NCBI RefSeq assembly: GCF_021916785.1
Contig: NZ_JAKCFC010000014.1
Span: 1 to 64,000 of the forward strand
Source: Mycolicibacterium lacusdiani
GTDB lineage: Bacteria > Actinomycetota > Actinomycetes > Mycobacteriales > Mycobacteriaceae
DNA: 64,000 nt
Reading direction: 5' to 3'
Shown: in pieces, positions 1-7,737 of the stretch
Position numbering within the stretch: the stretch's first letter is position 1
Layout of the letters: the number at the start of each line of letters is the position of its first letter
Notes under the pieces: generated by a model
Databases searched by the model: none
What the model was told of the DNA's origin: nothing
What the model saw: only the letters and a program-made list of their open reading frames with translations
Made by a program: the position numbers and the translations under genes

Positions 1-1
1 C

Positions 2-325
2 CTGGCCCCGTTCGTCAAGGCGCCGCCCGCGTATCAACCCGGTGTGGTCATCAACGCCAGCTTCAACTTGGGCGTGGAACGGTACCGCTACCCCGACGAT
101 CTCCCGATCGTGGCAGCAAAGAGCGGCTCGTCCTGCAAGGACCAGATGCTGCCCGCGGTCCCGAACGGCAAGCGGCCGCCCTTCCTGGTCACCGACATCG
201 GCGCCAACCCCTGGAAGTACGGAAATCAGGGCGTCCTGCTGAACTCGGATGCACTCAAGCAGGCACTGTTCGGATCCGTGCAGGGACCGCCCCGCAACAG
301 CGCACAGATCGGGATGCCCGGATAG
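2..325 (+). CDS. MCE-family protein, C-terminal fragment (probable MceA type)
   Basis: The reading frame is open from the left edge, so only the last ~107 residues are present. The visible part carries the segments RPPFLVTDIGANPWKYGN and LLNSDALKQ and ends PPRNSAQIGMPG. This Tyr-Gly-Asn/Leu-Asn-Ser-Asp pattern resembles what I recall of the C-terminal tail of mycobacterial MCE (mammalian cell entry) proteins of the MceA group, which are exported subunits of lipid-import complexes. No MCE domain is visible because it would lie upstream. The next gene is on the opposite strand, so this would be the last gene of its transcription unit, which is odd for an MceA (usually first of six). The assignment rests on tail resemblance only. 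Confidence 0.5.
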   Translation: MAPFVKAPPAYQPGVVINASFNLGVERYRYPDDLPIVAAKSGSSCKDQMLPAVPNGKRPPFLVTDIGANPWKYGNQGVLLNSDALKQALFGSVQGPPRNSAQIGMPG

Positions 326-523
326 CCGGACGCGGATGCATTCTGCGGTGTGCAGTGTGCTGATCCGCCTGATGAGTACGGACAACCGCGCCATCGCGTG
401 GCTGGTAGACGGTCGAGCCCGTCCGGGGTGCGGCTCAGGACGACGTGCAAACATCAAAGGACGCACGCTGAGCCGCGACATCGACAACGCCGCACAATAC
501 TCGGCATGCGGGTCCGCAAGAGC

Positions 524-991
524 CTAGGCGAACCGCTCGGCGAGCGCCGTCAGCGTCGACTCGATGCCCTCGGCGTTCTTCTTGTGGAACCCGGTCAGCT
601 CGATGAAGAACGGTGCCTTGGCGGTCGAGTAGTCGAAGGTCTCCGTGACCTTCGTGGTGCCCGGGCTGACCTCCGTCAGTTCCCAGCGCCAGCGATGGCC
701 GAGCGGGTGCTGCCACTCGACGAGGCGATTCTCCTCGACTGCCGTCGCCCTCGACTTGATCTTGTAGGGCACCCCGTACTGCGTCATGCCCACCGTGAAC
801 GCGTCACCCTGGTGCAGCCGGTGCGGGCCCTTCACGTCGACGTCGCGCACGGTGCCCGACCCGTCGATCTCGGGGTGCCGGTGCGGGTCGACGATCAGTG
901 CGAACACGTCGGCGACGGGCGCGGCGACCTGCACGCTGCGGCTCACGGTGCGCGGGCCGGCGTCTTCTGTCTTCGGGGTGCTCGAGGTCAT
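524..991 (-). CDS. SRPBCC-fold protein (polyketide cyclase/dehydrase or lipid-binding family)
   Basis: A 155-residue protein with the START/SRPBCC pattern: an N-terminal strand with VSRSVQVAAPVADVFALIVD, a middle segment ending NRLVEWQHPLGHRWRWEL and a C-terminal helix (FHKKNAEGIESTLTALAERF) that would close the hydrophobic cavity. Such proteins bind small hydrophobic ligands or act as cyclases; the ligand cannot be read here. The ATG at 991 is chosen because a GGGGAG purine stretch lies just before it; an upstream TTG at 1024 would add residues unlike the family. It lies 3' of the sugar ABC transporter on the same strand, separated by ~65 bp, so it may be read through from that operon, but no functional link to inositol is evident. 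Confidence 0.75.
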   Translation of the reverse strand: MTSSTPKTEDAGPRTVSRSVQVAAPVADVFALIVDPHRHPEIDGSGTVRDVDVKGPHRLHQGDAFTVGMTQYGVPYKIKSRATAVEENRLVEWQHPLGHRWRWELTEVSPGTTKVTETFDYSTAKAPFFIELTGFHKKNAEGIESTLTALAERFA

Positions 992-1056
992 GCTCCCCAC
1001 ATACCCGCAGGCCCCGCCGACCAATCGGTCGGCGGGGCGTAGAGCGACGGGGTGAG

Positions 1057-1875
1057 CTACTTGCGGCCCAGTTCGTGCGACAGCGCCTCCAACTCGTCGC
1101 CGCCCGCCATCTGCTGGGTCAGGTGCTCGAGCGTGATCTCGTCATAGCTGCAATCCAGCTTCTGCTGGCCGCGATTGAGCAGGACGAAGTGGTCACCGAC
1201 CATGTGCGCGTGGTGCGGGTTGTGCGTGATGAACACGACGCCGAAGCCTGCCTCCTTGGCCGCGGTGATGTACTTCAGCACCACTCCGGACTGCTTGACG
1301 CCCAAGGCGGCCGTCGGCTCGTCGAGGATCAGGACGCGGGCACCGAAGAACACGGCACGGGAGATCGCGACGCACTGCTTCTGCCCGCCCGACAGCGATC
1401 CGATCGGGACGTCGACGTCGGGCAGATCGATGCCCATCTTCGACAATTCGGTCAGCGTGGTGGCCCGCATCGCGTTCGCGTCGAGGGAGAACGGGAACGA
1501 CTTCTTGCGCAGCTCCTGGCCAAGGAAGAAGTTGCGCCACACCGGCATCAGGGGGACGACGGCCAGGTTCTGGTACACCGTGGCGATGCCCTTGCTCAGC
1601 GCGTCGGCCGGAGAACCGAACGTCATCGGCTCGCCGTCGACGAGGAGTTCACCGTCGGTCTGCTGATGTAGGCCCGAGATGATCTTGATGAGCGTAGACT
1701 TTCCCGCGCCGTTGTCGCCGAGGATTCCGGTGACCTCGCCCGCGTGGACGCGCAGACAGATGTCCTTGAGGGCGGTGATGTTGCCGTAGGACTTGCCGAC
1801 GTTCTTGAGTTCGACGAGCGGCACCTTGCCACCGGACGGGGCCTCGCTCGGCTGGGTTTCGACCGTTGCAGTCAT
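1057..1875 (-). CDS. Sugar (probable inositol) ABC transporter, ATP-binding protein
   Basis: A 272-residue ATPase with a single ABC domain: Walker A GDNGAGKST, Q-loop region (TVYQNLAVVP), signature LSGGQKQ, Walker B VLILDEPTAALG and a switch histidine in VFITHNPHH. It belongs to the CUT2/ribose-type family, where many members have two fused ABC domains; the single-domain form resembles fructose- or inositol-type ATPases. The start at 1875 (MTATVETQ) follows an AGAGG ribosome-binding site and lies just after the permease stop; a longer frame to 1911 would overlap that gene. It is the third gene of the leftward binding protein, permease, ATPase operon. Its substrate is inferred to be myo-inositol from the adjoining iol genes, not from sequence. 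Confidence 0.9.
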   Translation of the reverse strand: MTATVETQPSEAPSGGKVPLVELKNVGKSYGNITALKDICLRVHAGEVTGILGDNGAGKSTLIKIISGLHQQTDGELLVDGEPMTFGSPADALSKGIATVYQNLAVVPLMPVWRNFFLGQELRKKSFPFSLDANAMRATTLTELSKMGIDLPDVDVPIGSLSGGQKQCVAISRAVFFGARVLILDEPTAALGVKQSGVVLKYITAAKEAGFGVVFITHNPHHAHMVGDHFVLLNRGQQKLDCSYDEITLEHLTQQMAGGDELEALSHELGRK

Positions 1876-1879
1876 CGGG

Positions 1880-2938
1880 TCACCTCTTCGCTGCGTAGTT
1901 GCGGAAGGCATTGTTGGCGATCACCGCGAAGAGCAGCATCGCGCCAAGGAAGAACTTGAACCAGTCGGGATCCCAACCGGCGTAAACGATTCCCTGGTTG
2001 GTCATGCCGAAGATGAACGCGCCGATGGCGGCACCGATCGCCGTTCCATAGCCACCTGTGAGCAGGCAGCCGCCGATGACCGCGGCGATGATGTAGAAGA
2101 ACTCGTTGCCGATGCCCTGGCCGGATTGCACGGTGTTGAAGTTGAACAACAGGTGCATGCCGACGAACCAGGCGCAGAAGCCGACGAACATGAACAGCCC
2201 GATCTTGACCTTCGTCACCGGGACGCCCACTGCGCGTGCGCTGTCGGCGTCGCCACCCACCGCGAAGATCCAGTTGCCGATCTTGGTCTTGAACAGCACC
2301 CACGTCGCCACCGCGGTGAAGAGCAGCCACCACAGCACGGTGATCTTGACCTGCACGCCGAAGACCGTGAAGGCGTGGGCGAACACCCACTGGCCCGATG
2401 CCCAGCCCTGCATGTCGCTCACGCTTTGCGTGGCGACCTGTCCGGCAACCAGTTTCGTGACCGCCAAGTTGATGCCGGCCAGCATGAAGAAGGAACTCAG
2501 CGTGATCAGGAAGCTGGGGATCTTGGTCTTCATCACCAGGTAGCCGTTGAGGAAGCCGACGCTCAGTGCCAGGACGAGCGAGAGCGCCGCCCCCACCCAC
2601 AGATTGAGGTGCAGGTTGAAGGCCAGCATCGACGCCGCCAGCGAGCTGAACGTCACCGCCACGCCCGCCGACAGGTCGAACTCGCCGCCGATCATCAACA
2701 GCGCGACGCCGCACGCCATGATCCCGATGGTCGAACTTGCGTAGAGCACGGTCGCCAGCGAGGACGCCTCGCGGAACGGTGCTGCGACGACCAAGAAGAA
2801 GACGAAGATGCCGATGGCGCCGATGCCAGCGCCCATCTCGGGGCGGATCAGGAAGCGCTGCAGTCGATTGCGCTCCTTGACCCGTTCGTCGTGGACGACC
2901 TTGCGATCTCCCATGTCCAGATCTGCCTGAGTTGTCAT
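1880..2938 (-). CDS. Sugar (probable inositol) ABC transporter, permease
   Basis: A 352-residue polytopic membrane protein of the ribose/xylose/inositol (CUT2) permease family. About ten hydrophobic segments are visible, with the family-typical stretch LLMIGGEFDLSAGVAVTFSS and a C-terminal region rich in GGYGTAIGAAIGAFIFGM. The first ~40 residues are cytoplasmic and charged. It would form the transmembrane channel with the ATPase encoded 4 bp downstream and receive substrate from the lipoprotein encoded upstream. The three genes are tightly spaced, consistent with one mRNA driven from the promoter near 4.07-4.09 kb. Confidence 0.9.
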   Translation of the reverse strand: MTTQADLDMGDRKVVHDERVKERNRLQRFLIRPEMGAGIGAIGIFVFFLVVAAPFREASSLATVLYASSTIGIMACGVALLMIGGEFDLSAGVAVTFSSLAASMLAFNLHLNLWVGAALSLVLALSVGFLNGYLVMKTKIPSFLITLSSFFMLAGINLAVTKLVAGQVATQSVSDMQGWASGQWVFAHAFTVFGVQVKITVLWWLLFTAVATWVLFKTKIGNWIFAVGGDADSARAVGVPVTKVKIGLFMFVGFCAWFVGMHLLFNFNTVQSGQGIGNEFFYIIAAVIGGCLLTGGYGTAIGAAIGAFIFGMTNQGIVYAGWDPDWFKFFLGAMLLFAVIANNAFRNYAAKR

Positions 2939-2995
2939 GGCCTTGCCTCTCCGCCAGTCGTGGTCAGCGTCGTATAACCGGTGCGCACGTTCCCG

Positions 2996-3982
2996 TCACC
3001 GTGTTCCGTTCTTGGCGTATTCGGCCACCGCATCGATGTTCGACTGGTCGATGAACGCGGGTCCGGTCAGCGTGGGCTGACCGCCGCCGATCACGTTGCC
3101 GTTGCTCAGGTACAGCCACAGCGAATCGATGGCGAGGTAGCCCTGCAGGAACGGCTGCTGGTCGACGGCCCACTGCACGTCGCCTGCCTTTATCGCGTCG
3201 ACCAATGCGGCGTTGGTGTCGAACGTGCCCACCTTGGCATCGCTGCCGACGCCCTTGGCGGACTGCACCGCGGTCAGCGCGAACGGCGCACCGAGCGCCA
3301 CGATGTAGTCGATGCCGGCGTCCTGCTGCAGCTTGGCGGTGATCGTGGACTCCACCGACGGCATGTCCTTGCCGTTGACGTTGAGGATCTCGGTGGCCGG
3401 GAATGTGGACTTCACGCCTGCGCAACGGGCTTCGAGGTCGACGTGGCCCTGCTCCTGGATGATGCACAGCGCCTTGGTGGCGCCCTCGCCGCGGAGTCGG
3501 TCACCGACGCCTTGCCCGGCGATGAATCCGTCCTGGCCGAAGTACTCCTTGACGCCCATCCCCTTCCAGGCGTCCATGCCGGCGTTGAAGGCCACGACCG
3601 GGATGCCCTTGGCCTCTGCCGCCTTCACTGCGGCCTGCATGGCGTCGGGCTTCGCCAGCGTCACGGCGATGCCCTTGACGTCGCTGTCGATGGCACTCTG
3701 CACCAGGTTGGCCTGGTTGGGCGCCTCGGGGTCATTCGAGTAGCGCAGTTCGACGTTGTCCTTCTTCGCCGCGGTCTCGGCGCCCTTGCGGACGAGGTCC
3801 CAGAACGAGTCGCCGGGAACTTCGTGCGTGATCATCGCGATCGTCATGCGCGGGGTGTCGACGGTTCCGCCGCCTCCGCCGTCGCCGGACGCCTCCGGTT
3901 TTCCACCGGTCGACGAACACGACACGATGCTCACCGCCAGTACGCCCGCTCCCACGATCGCCGCAAGCCGCTTCAACGCCAT
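2996..3982 (-). CDS. Periplasmic sugar-binding lipoprotein (probable inositol ABC transporter)
   Basis: A 328-residue type I periplasmic-binding (RbsB-like) protein. The N-terminus MALKRLAAIVGAGVLAVSIV ends in the lipobox IVSC, giving a lipid-anchored cysteine followed by a Ser/Gly-rich linker. The mature part begins RMTIAMITHEVPGDSFWDLV, the first strand of the fold, and contains the domain-2 motif VKGIAVTLAKPDAM and AFNAGMD. The ATG at 3982 is preceded by AAGGAGA at good spacing; upstream in-frame starts would spoil the signal peptide. It is the first gene of the transporter operon. Myo-inositol specificity is inferred from the neighbouring catabolic operon and a shared regulatory box. Confidence 0.9.
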   Translation of the reverse strand: MALKRLAAIVGAGVLAVSIVSCSSTGGKPEASGDGGGGGTVDTPRMTIAMITHEVPGDSFWDLVRKGAETAAKKDNVELRYSNDPEAPNQANLVQSAIDSDVKGIAVTLAKPDAMQAAVKAAEAKGIPVVAFNAGMDAWKGMGVKEYFGQDGFIAGQGVGDRLRGEGATKALCIIQEQGHVDLEARCAGVKSTFPATEILNVNGKDMPSVESTITAKLQQDAGIDYIVALGAPFALTAVQSAKGVGSDAKVGTFDTNAALVDAIKAGDVQWAVDQQPFLQGYLAIDSLWLYLSNGNVIGGGQPTLTGPAFIDQSNIDAVAEYAKNGTR

Positions 3983-4063
3983 TGTCTGTCTCCTTGTCTC
4001 GACACCCGCCGGGCCGCTTCGTCGATCCGATGGGACCGTGCGCTGCGACACGCCTCACCGGTG

Positions 4064-4110
4064 ATGTAATACGGCTCACACCGGAAAGTCAAGACTTTGT
4101 TAGGACATTC
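4064..4110 (-). promoter_or_regulatory. Promoter and probable IolR (GntR) box of the ABC-transporter operon
   Basis: Read on the minus strand, the decamer TGTCCTAACA (4107-4098) is followed after 5 bp by the -35-like hexamer TTGACT (4092-4087), and 15-17 bp later by TATTAC/TTACAT (4071-4064). The decamer fits the Corynebacterium glutamicum IolR consensus as I remember it (KGWCHTRACA) at all ten positions. The 30 bp 4081-4110 match the region upstream of iolC (7654-7683) at about 23 positions, including GAATGTC, ACAAA and TTGAC in the same order and spacing. This makes coordinated control of uptake and catabolism likely. Confidence 0.65.
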
Positions 4111-4182
4111 GGACTGCAGGTCAAATGCCGGGACAGGCCGCCGGCACGCGTATTGGCCGGTCAGACGGCGTCGCCCGCGAGT

Positions 4183-5598
4183 CTAGGCGGGGGTCATCTG
4201 CGCCATTCCCCGGCCATCCTGGGCTTCGAATCGCTCTTCGAGTTCCTCGAGTGACGTTCCCTTCGTCTCCGGGACGAACCGGTGCACGAAGACCCACGAA
4301 CCGAGGTTCACCACGACGAACAGCAGGAACGTGCCGGTGGACCCGAGCGCCGAGTTGAGCACCGGAAAGGCGAACGAGATGATGGCGTTGGTGCACCAGA
4401 GCACGAAAACCGCAATCCCCATGGCGAATCCGCGGATGCTGAGCGGAAAGATCTCTGACAGCAGCAACCACACGCACGTGCCGATGAACATCTGCACGAA
4501 GCCGACGAAGAGGATCATGCAGGCCAGGATGACGTAGCTGCGGGTGGTCGATTCCGCCATGAGGAATACCAGCGACAGCGCCAGTTGGGAGCCGGCGACC
4601 CCCGCGAACCCGATCAGGAGCATCGTGCGTCGGCCGACGAACCCCAGCAGGACGATGCCGATGATGGTGGTTACCACCGAGGTCACCCCGACGGCGATGG
4701 TCGCCACCAGGGATGCACTGACCCCGAGCCCACTCTCCTCGAGGATCGTCGGTGCGTAGTAGTTGACCGTGTTGATGCCGGTGGCTTGCTGCACGATCGC
4801 CAGACCGCAACCGATCACCACTACCCGTCGGATCCACGGCACGTCGCGGATGACGCTGAGCGGGGTCTTCTTGGTCTTCAGCATGTGGCTGGTGTGCTCG
4901 ACGATGAGCGCGTACTCCGCATCGGCATCGGCAGGTGTGCGACTGAGCCCCAGCACGTTGCGCGCTTCGGTCATCCGGCCCTGAAGGCCGTACCAGCGCG
5001 GCGAGTCCGGCAGGGCGAACATGCCGACGAAGAGCGCGATGGCGGGCACCACGGCCACTGCGAGCATCATCCGCCACACGTGTGGATCCTGAATGAAGTG
5101 GTCCAGCAGGGCATTCGTCGCGAAGGCCAGCATCTGGCCGGTGACGATCATCAATTCGTTGATGGTCACCATGCGGCCGCGGCGCTCGGCGGGCGCCATC
5201 TCCGCGAGGTAGAGCGGGCAGGTCACGGCGGCCGCTCCGACTCCGAGACCGAGCACTATTCGCGCCGCCACCATCAGTTCGACGTTCGGGGCGAGCGCGC
5301 AACCGAGTGCGCCGACCAGGAAGAGGCCCGCGCACACCAGCAGGCTGCGCTTGCGTCCGATCCGGTCGGCCACCCGTCCGCCGAACAGGGCGCCGAAGGC
5401 GGCTCCCGGGAAGAGCAGGGAACTGACGACCGTCGCCTCCCCGAAGGCACTGAGGGCGAGGTCGTCCTTCATGTAGAGCAGTGCACCGGAGATCACGCCG
5501 GTGTCGTAACCGAACAGCAGGCCGCCGAGGGTGGCGATCACGGTCAGTTTGGTGAGGAAGCGTCCGGACGCTGGGTCCGTGGTGCTCGACGTCGACAT
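4183..5598 (-). CDS. MFS sugar:proton symporter, IolT-like (probable myo-inositol uptake)
   Basis: A 471-residue major facilitator of the sugar porter family. Diagnostic motifs are GGLLFGYDTGVISGAL in helix 1, GGRVADRIGRK and GFVGRRTMLL in the two cytoplasmic 2-3 loops, GVGAAAVTCPLYLAEMAPAE after helix 4, PDSPRW after helix 6, QQATGINTVNYY in helix 7 and the C-terminal VPETKGTSLEELEE. Twelve hydrophobic segments are present. The start at 5598 is preceded by AAGGAG at 8 nt. It faces away from the LacI gene and lies upstream of the ABC operon on the same strand, ending ~200 bp before it. Myo-inositol is the likely substrate from context; another polyol or sugar is possible. Confidence 0.85.
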   Translation of the reverse strand: MSTSSTTDPASGRFLTKLTVIATLGGLLFGYDTGVISGALLYMKDDLALSAFGEATVVSSLLFPGAAFGALFGGRVADRIGRKRSLLVCAGLFLVGALGCALAPNVELMVAARIVLGLGVGAAAVTCPLYLAEMAPAERRGRMVTINELMIVTGQMLAFATNALLDHFIQDPHVWRMMLAVAVVPAIALFVGMFALPDSPRWYGLQGRMTEARNVLGLSRTPADADAEYALIVEHTSHMLKTKKTPLSVIRDVPWIRRVVVIGCGLAIVQQATGINTVNYYAPTILEESGLGVSASLVATIAVGVTSVVTTIIGIVLLGFVGRRTMLLIGFAGVAGSQLALSLVFLMAESTTRSYVILACMILFVGFVQMFIGTCVWLLLSEIFPLSIRGFAMGIAVFVLWCTNAIISFAFPVLNSALGSTGTFLLFVVVNLGSWVFVHRFVPETKGTSLEELEERFEAQDGRGMAQMTPA

Positions 5599-5694
5599 GG
5601 CGATGGCTCCTTGAGGTGGACGAAGTATCAAATGGGTTGCAGCACAGTGACAGCCGTGATCACGAGCATGCCGGCCGCGCGGTATGGACGCCGC

Positions 5695-5765
5695 GTCCCG
5701 TTGCGGGACACCTTTTCGATCGATTCAAACTAAAGCGCGTTAGTTGCGCGCGTTAGGTCTAATAT
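5695..5765 (+). promoter_or_regulatory. Divergent promoter region with LacI-type operator dyads
   Basis: The gap between the MFS gene and the lacI-family gene holds a 14-bp near-palindrome CTAAAGCGCGTTAG (5730-5743, two mismatched positions). It has the central CG and length usual for LacI-family operators. A GC-rich half-repeat GCGCGCGTTAG (5746-5756) follows immediately. A -10-like TAATAT occurs at 5760-5765, so the dyad would cover the -35 region of the rightward promoter, as expected for autorepression. A second dyad GTCCCG-TTG-CGGGAC is at 5695-5709. Operator function is inferred from position and symmetry. Confidence 0.5.
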
Positions 5766-5813
5766 GGGTGCGACGGCCCGCTGTGTCAACCGTCACAACC
5801 GAGGGAGATTCAC

Positions 5814-6884
5814 ATGGGGACCATGCCCGCACCTGCGGGAAACGCTCGGCGCCCCACCATGGCCGACGTCGCCGCCAAGGCGGGTGTCTCGCGGACCCTG
5901 GTCTCGTTCATCCTCGATGGCAAACCAGGGGCGAGTAAGGACACCAGGCAGCGCGTACTCGCCGTCGCCGCCGAACTGGGCTACCGCCCCGACTCCGCCG
6001 CACGTCTGCTGGCGCGTGGGCGCAGCCGCACGCTGGGAGTCCTGATGGACGTTCGGGAACTCTTCGAAGCCGAACTCGTCACCGGGATCTACCCGGCAGC
6101 CGAGGAATTGGGCTACGAGGTACTGCTGTCGGCGAACCTGCCGGACCGCGACGAGGCGGTCGCGGTGGAAGCGCTGCTGAGCCACCGCTGCGGCGGGCTC
6201 ATCCTGCTCGGCCCGACGGCGGAGACCGGGTATCTGCGCTCCCTCGCCGAACGGGTGCCCGTCGTCGTGGTCGGACGCAGGCTGTCGGGTCGTTCCGCGG
6301 GAGCACGTCCCGCGACCGTGCGCACAGACGACGCCAAGGGCATGCGGCAGGCGGTCGAGTACCTCGTGGGACTCGGCCACCGCGACATCCATCACGTCGA
6401 CGGCGGGTCCGACCCTGGATCCGCCGACCGCCGGCGGGCCTACCTGGCGGCGATGCGACGGCAAGACCTCGCGGCGCACGCCCGGGTGATTCCCGGTGCG
6501 CACAACGAGTTCGCGGGCGCTGCGGCCGCGCGGACCATGCTCGAGCAACCCGAGCTGCCGACCGCAGTGCTCGCAGGCAACGACCGATGCGCCCTCGGCC
6601 TGCTCGACGTGTTCACCCGGGCGGGCGTCGACGTTCCGGGGGATCTATCCCTGATCGGCTACGACGACAGCCGCCTCTCCGACAACCCGAGGATCGACCT
6701 GACCACCGTGCATCAGGACGCACCGGGGATCGCGCGTCATGCGGTGCGGATCGCGATCCGGATGCTCGAAGGCGACCCCGCCGACGAGCACGTCGTGCTC
6801 GATCCCACCCTGATCGTGCGCGGCACGACCGCCCCGCCGGCCAGCTCCGCGGGTCAGCGATCGACCAGCGTGGTCTCGAAGTAG
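5814..6884 (+). CDS. LacI-family transcriptional regulator
   Basis: A 356-residue regulator. The N-terminal helix-turn-helix spans about residues 16-37 (MADVAAKAGVSRTLVSFIL) with the hinge helix SAARLLARG near residue 60. The rest is a periplasmic-binding-protein-like effector domain with family landmarks LIPAVLAGNDRCALG-type helix (PTAVLAGNDRCALGLLDVF) and SLIGYDDSRLSD. It starts at ATG 5814 behind GGGAGA. Its position, back-to-back with the inositol/sugar symporter gene and next to palindromic sites, suggests it represses that symporter and itself. The effector is unknown: inositol or an inositol catabolite fits. Its 3' end overlaps the convergent GntR gene by about 31 bp. Confidence 0.9.
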   Translation: MGTMPAPAGNARRPTMADVAAKAGVSRTLVSFILDGKPGASKDTRQRVLAVAAELGYRPDSAARLLARGRSRTLGVLMDVRELFEAELVTGIYPAAEELGYEVLLSANLPDRDEAVAVEALLSHRCGGLILLGPTAETGYLRSLAERVPVVVVGRRLSGRSAGARPATVRTDDAKGMRQAVEYLVGLGHRDIHHVDGGSDPGSADRRRAYLAAMRRQDLAAHARVIPGAHNEFAGAAAARTMLEQPELPTAVLAGNDRCALGLLDVFTRAGVDVPGDLSLIGYDDSRLSDNPRIDLTTVHQDAPGIARHAVRIAIRMLEGDPADEHVVLDPTLIVRGTTAPPASSAGQRSTSVVSK

Positions 6885-7585
6885 TAGCGGGAAGCGCGAT
6901 AGCAGTGACTACCGAACTCGACCGCACGACCGGAGTCGTCGAATGCCGTGCGGCTCATGGTCAGCAGCGGCGCACCGGGCTTCTCGCCGAGCAGTTTCGC
7001 CTCCGGCTTGGTCGCAGGCTTGGCGCCGATCCGCTGGCGCGCCAGCCGGATGTGTATGCCGCGGGCACGCAGCGCCTGATAGAGCCCGCTGGCTTCGAGT
7101 TCCTCGGGGCCCGGCGCCAGTTCCGCGGGAAGGTAGTTCGTCATCACCGCCAGCGGTTCGCCGTTGGCGCAGCGGAGGCGCTGAATCGTCACGACCTCCG
7201 AGTCGACCGTCAGGTTCAGCTCGACGGCGATCTCCTCGTCGACGGTGATGCGGCGATAGTCGAGCAGGTCGGTGGTGGGCTGCTGACCCGCACGGGCGAG
7301 GTCGTCGAAGAGGCTCGTCAACTCGACGCGACGGTGGACGGGGTTCTGCACCACCTGCGTTCCGACGCCGCGCTTGCGGACCAGCAGACCCTTGTCGACG
7401 AGTTCCTGGATCGCGCGCCGCGTCGTGGGCCGCGACAGCGCGAGCCGGCTGGCCAACGCGAGTTCGTTCTCGAAGCGGTCACCGGGAGCCAGTTCGCCAT
7501 CACGGATCGCGGCCTCGATCGCCTGTGCCAGTTGGTGGTACAGCGGAACCGGGCTGGACCTGTCGATATCAACCGCAATGGGCAC
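6854..7585 (-). CDS. iolR: GntR-family (HutC subgroup) regulator, IolR-like
   Basis: A 243-residue regulator. The N-terminal winged helix (about residues 8-75) contains PLYHQLAQAIEAAI, ELALASRLALSRPTTRRAI and the wing LVRKRGVGTQVV; the C-terminal UTRA effector domain includes IQRLRCANGEPLAVMTNYLP and PLLTMSRTAFDDSGRAVEF. The GTG at 7585 is preferred because GGAG precedes it at 5 nt and it gives the usual short leader before the winged helix; the frame is open to 7714 but extends into operator sequence. It is transcribed divergently from iolC, the same arrangement I recall for the C. glutamicum inositol regulator IolR, also a GntR protein. It probably controls the catabolic operon and the ABC transporter. 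Confidence 0.8.
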   Translation of the reverse strand: MPIAVDIDRSSPVPLYHQLAQAIEAAIRDGELAPGDRFENELALASRLALSRPTTRRAIQELVDKGLLVRKRGVGTQVVQNPVHRRVELTSLFDDLARAGQQPTTDLLDYRRITVDEEIAVELNLTVDSEVVTIQRLRCANGEPLAVMTNYLPAELAPGPEELEASGLYQALRARGIHIRLARQRIGAKPATKPEAKLLGEKPGAPLLTMSRTAFDDSGRAVEFGSHCYRASRYYFETTLVDR

Positions 7586-7634
7586 GTCTGCTCCGATCTT
7601 GGGCCTTGACCAGAAGGGTAGCTGCACGATAGCA

Positions 7635-7683
7635 CTGACATGATCGCAAGTCAGAATGTCAGGACAAACTATTGACATCGCGG
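7635..7683 (+). promoter_or_regulatory. iolC promoter with IolR-like box and inverted repeat
   Basis: A perfect 7-bp inverted repeat, CTGACAT (7635-7641) and ATGTCAG (7656-7662), has arms 21 bp apart, i.e. two helical turns. The right arm overlaps the decamer TGTCAGGACA (7657-7666), which matches the remembered IolR consensus KGWCHTRACA at nine of ten positions. Exactly 5 bp further is TTGACA (7672-7677), a consensus -35 hexamer; no strong -10 is evident. A third TGACAT is embedded in the -35 region. The layout repeats that found upstream of the sugar-binding lipoprotein gene. Confidence 0.65.
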
Positions 7684-7737
7684 AGTGACGCGAGGCACAG
7701 TCGTAAGCAACCATCGCCCACCATCCTGGGAGCCAAA

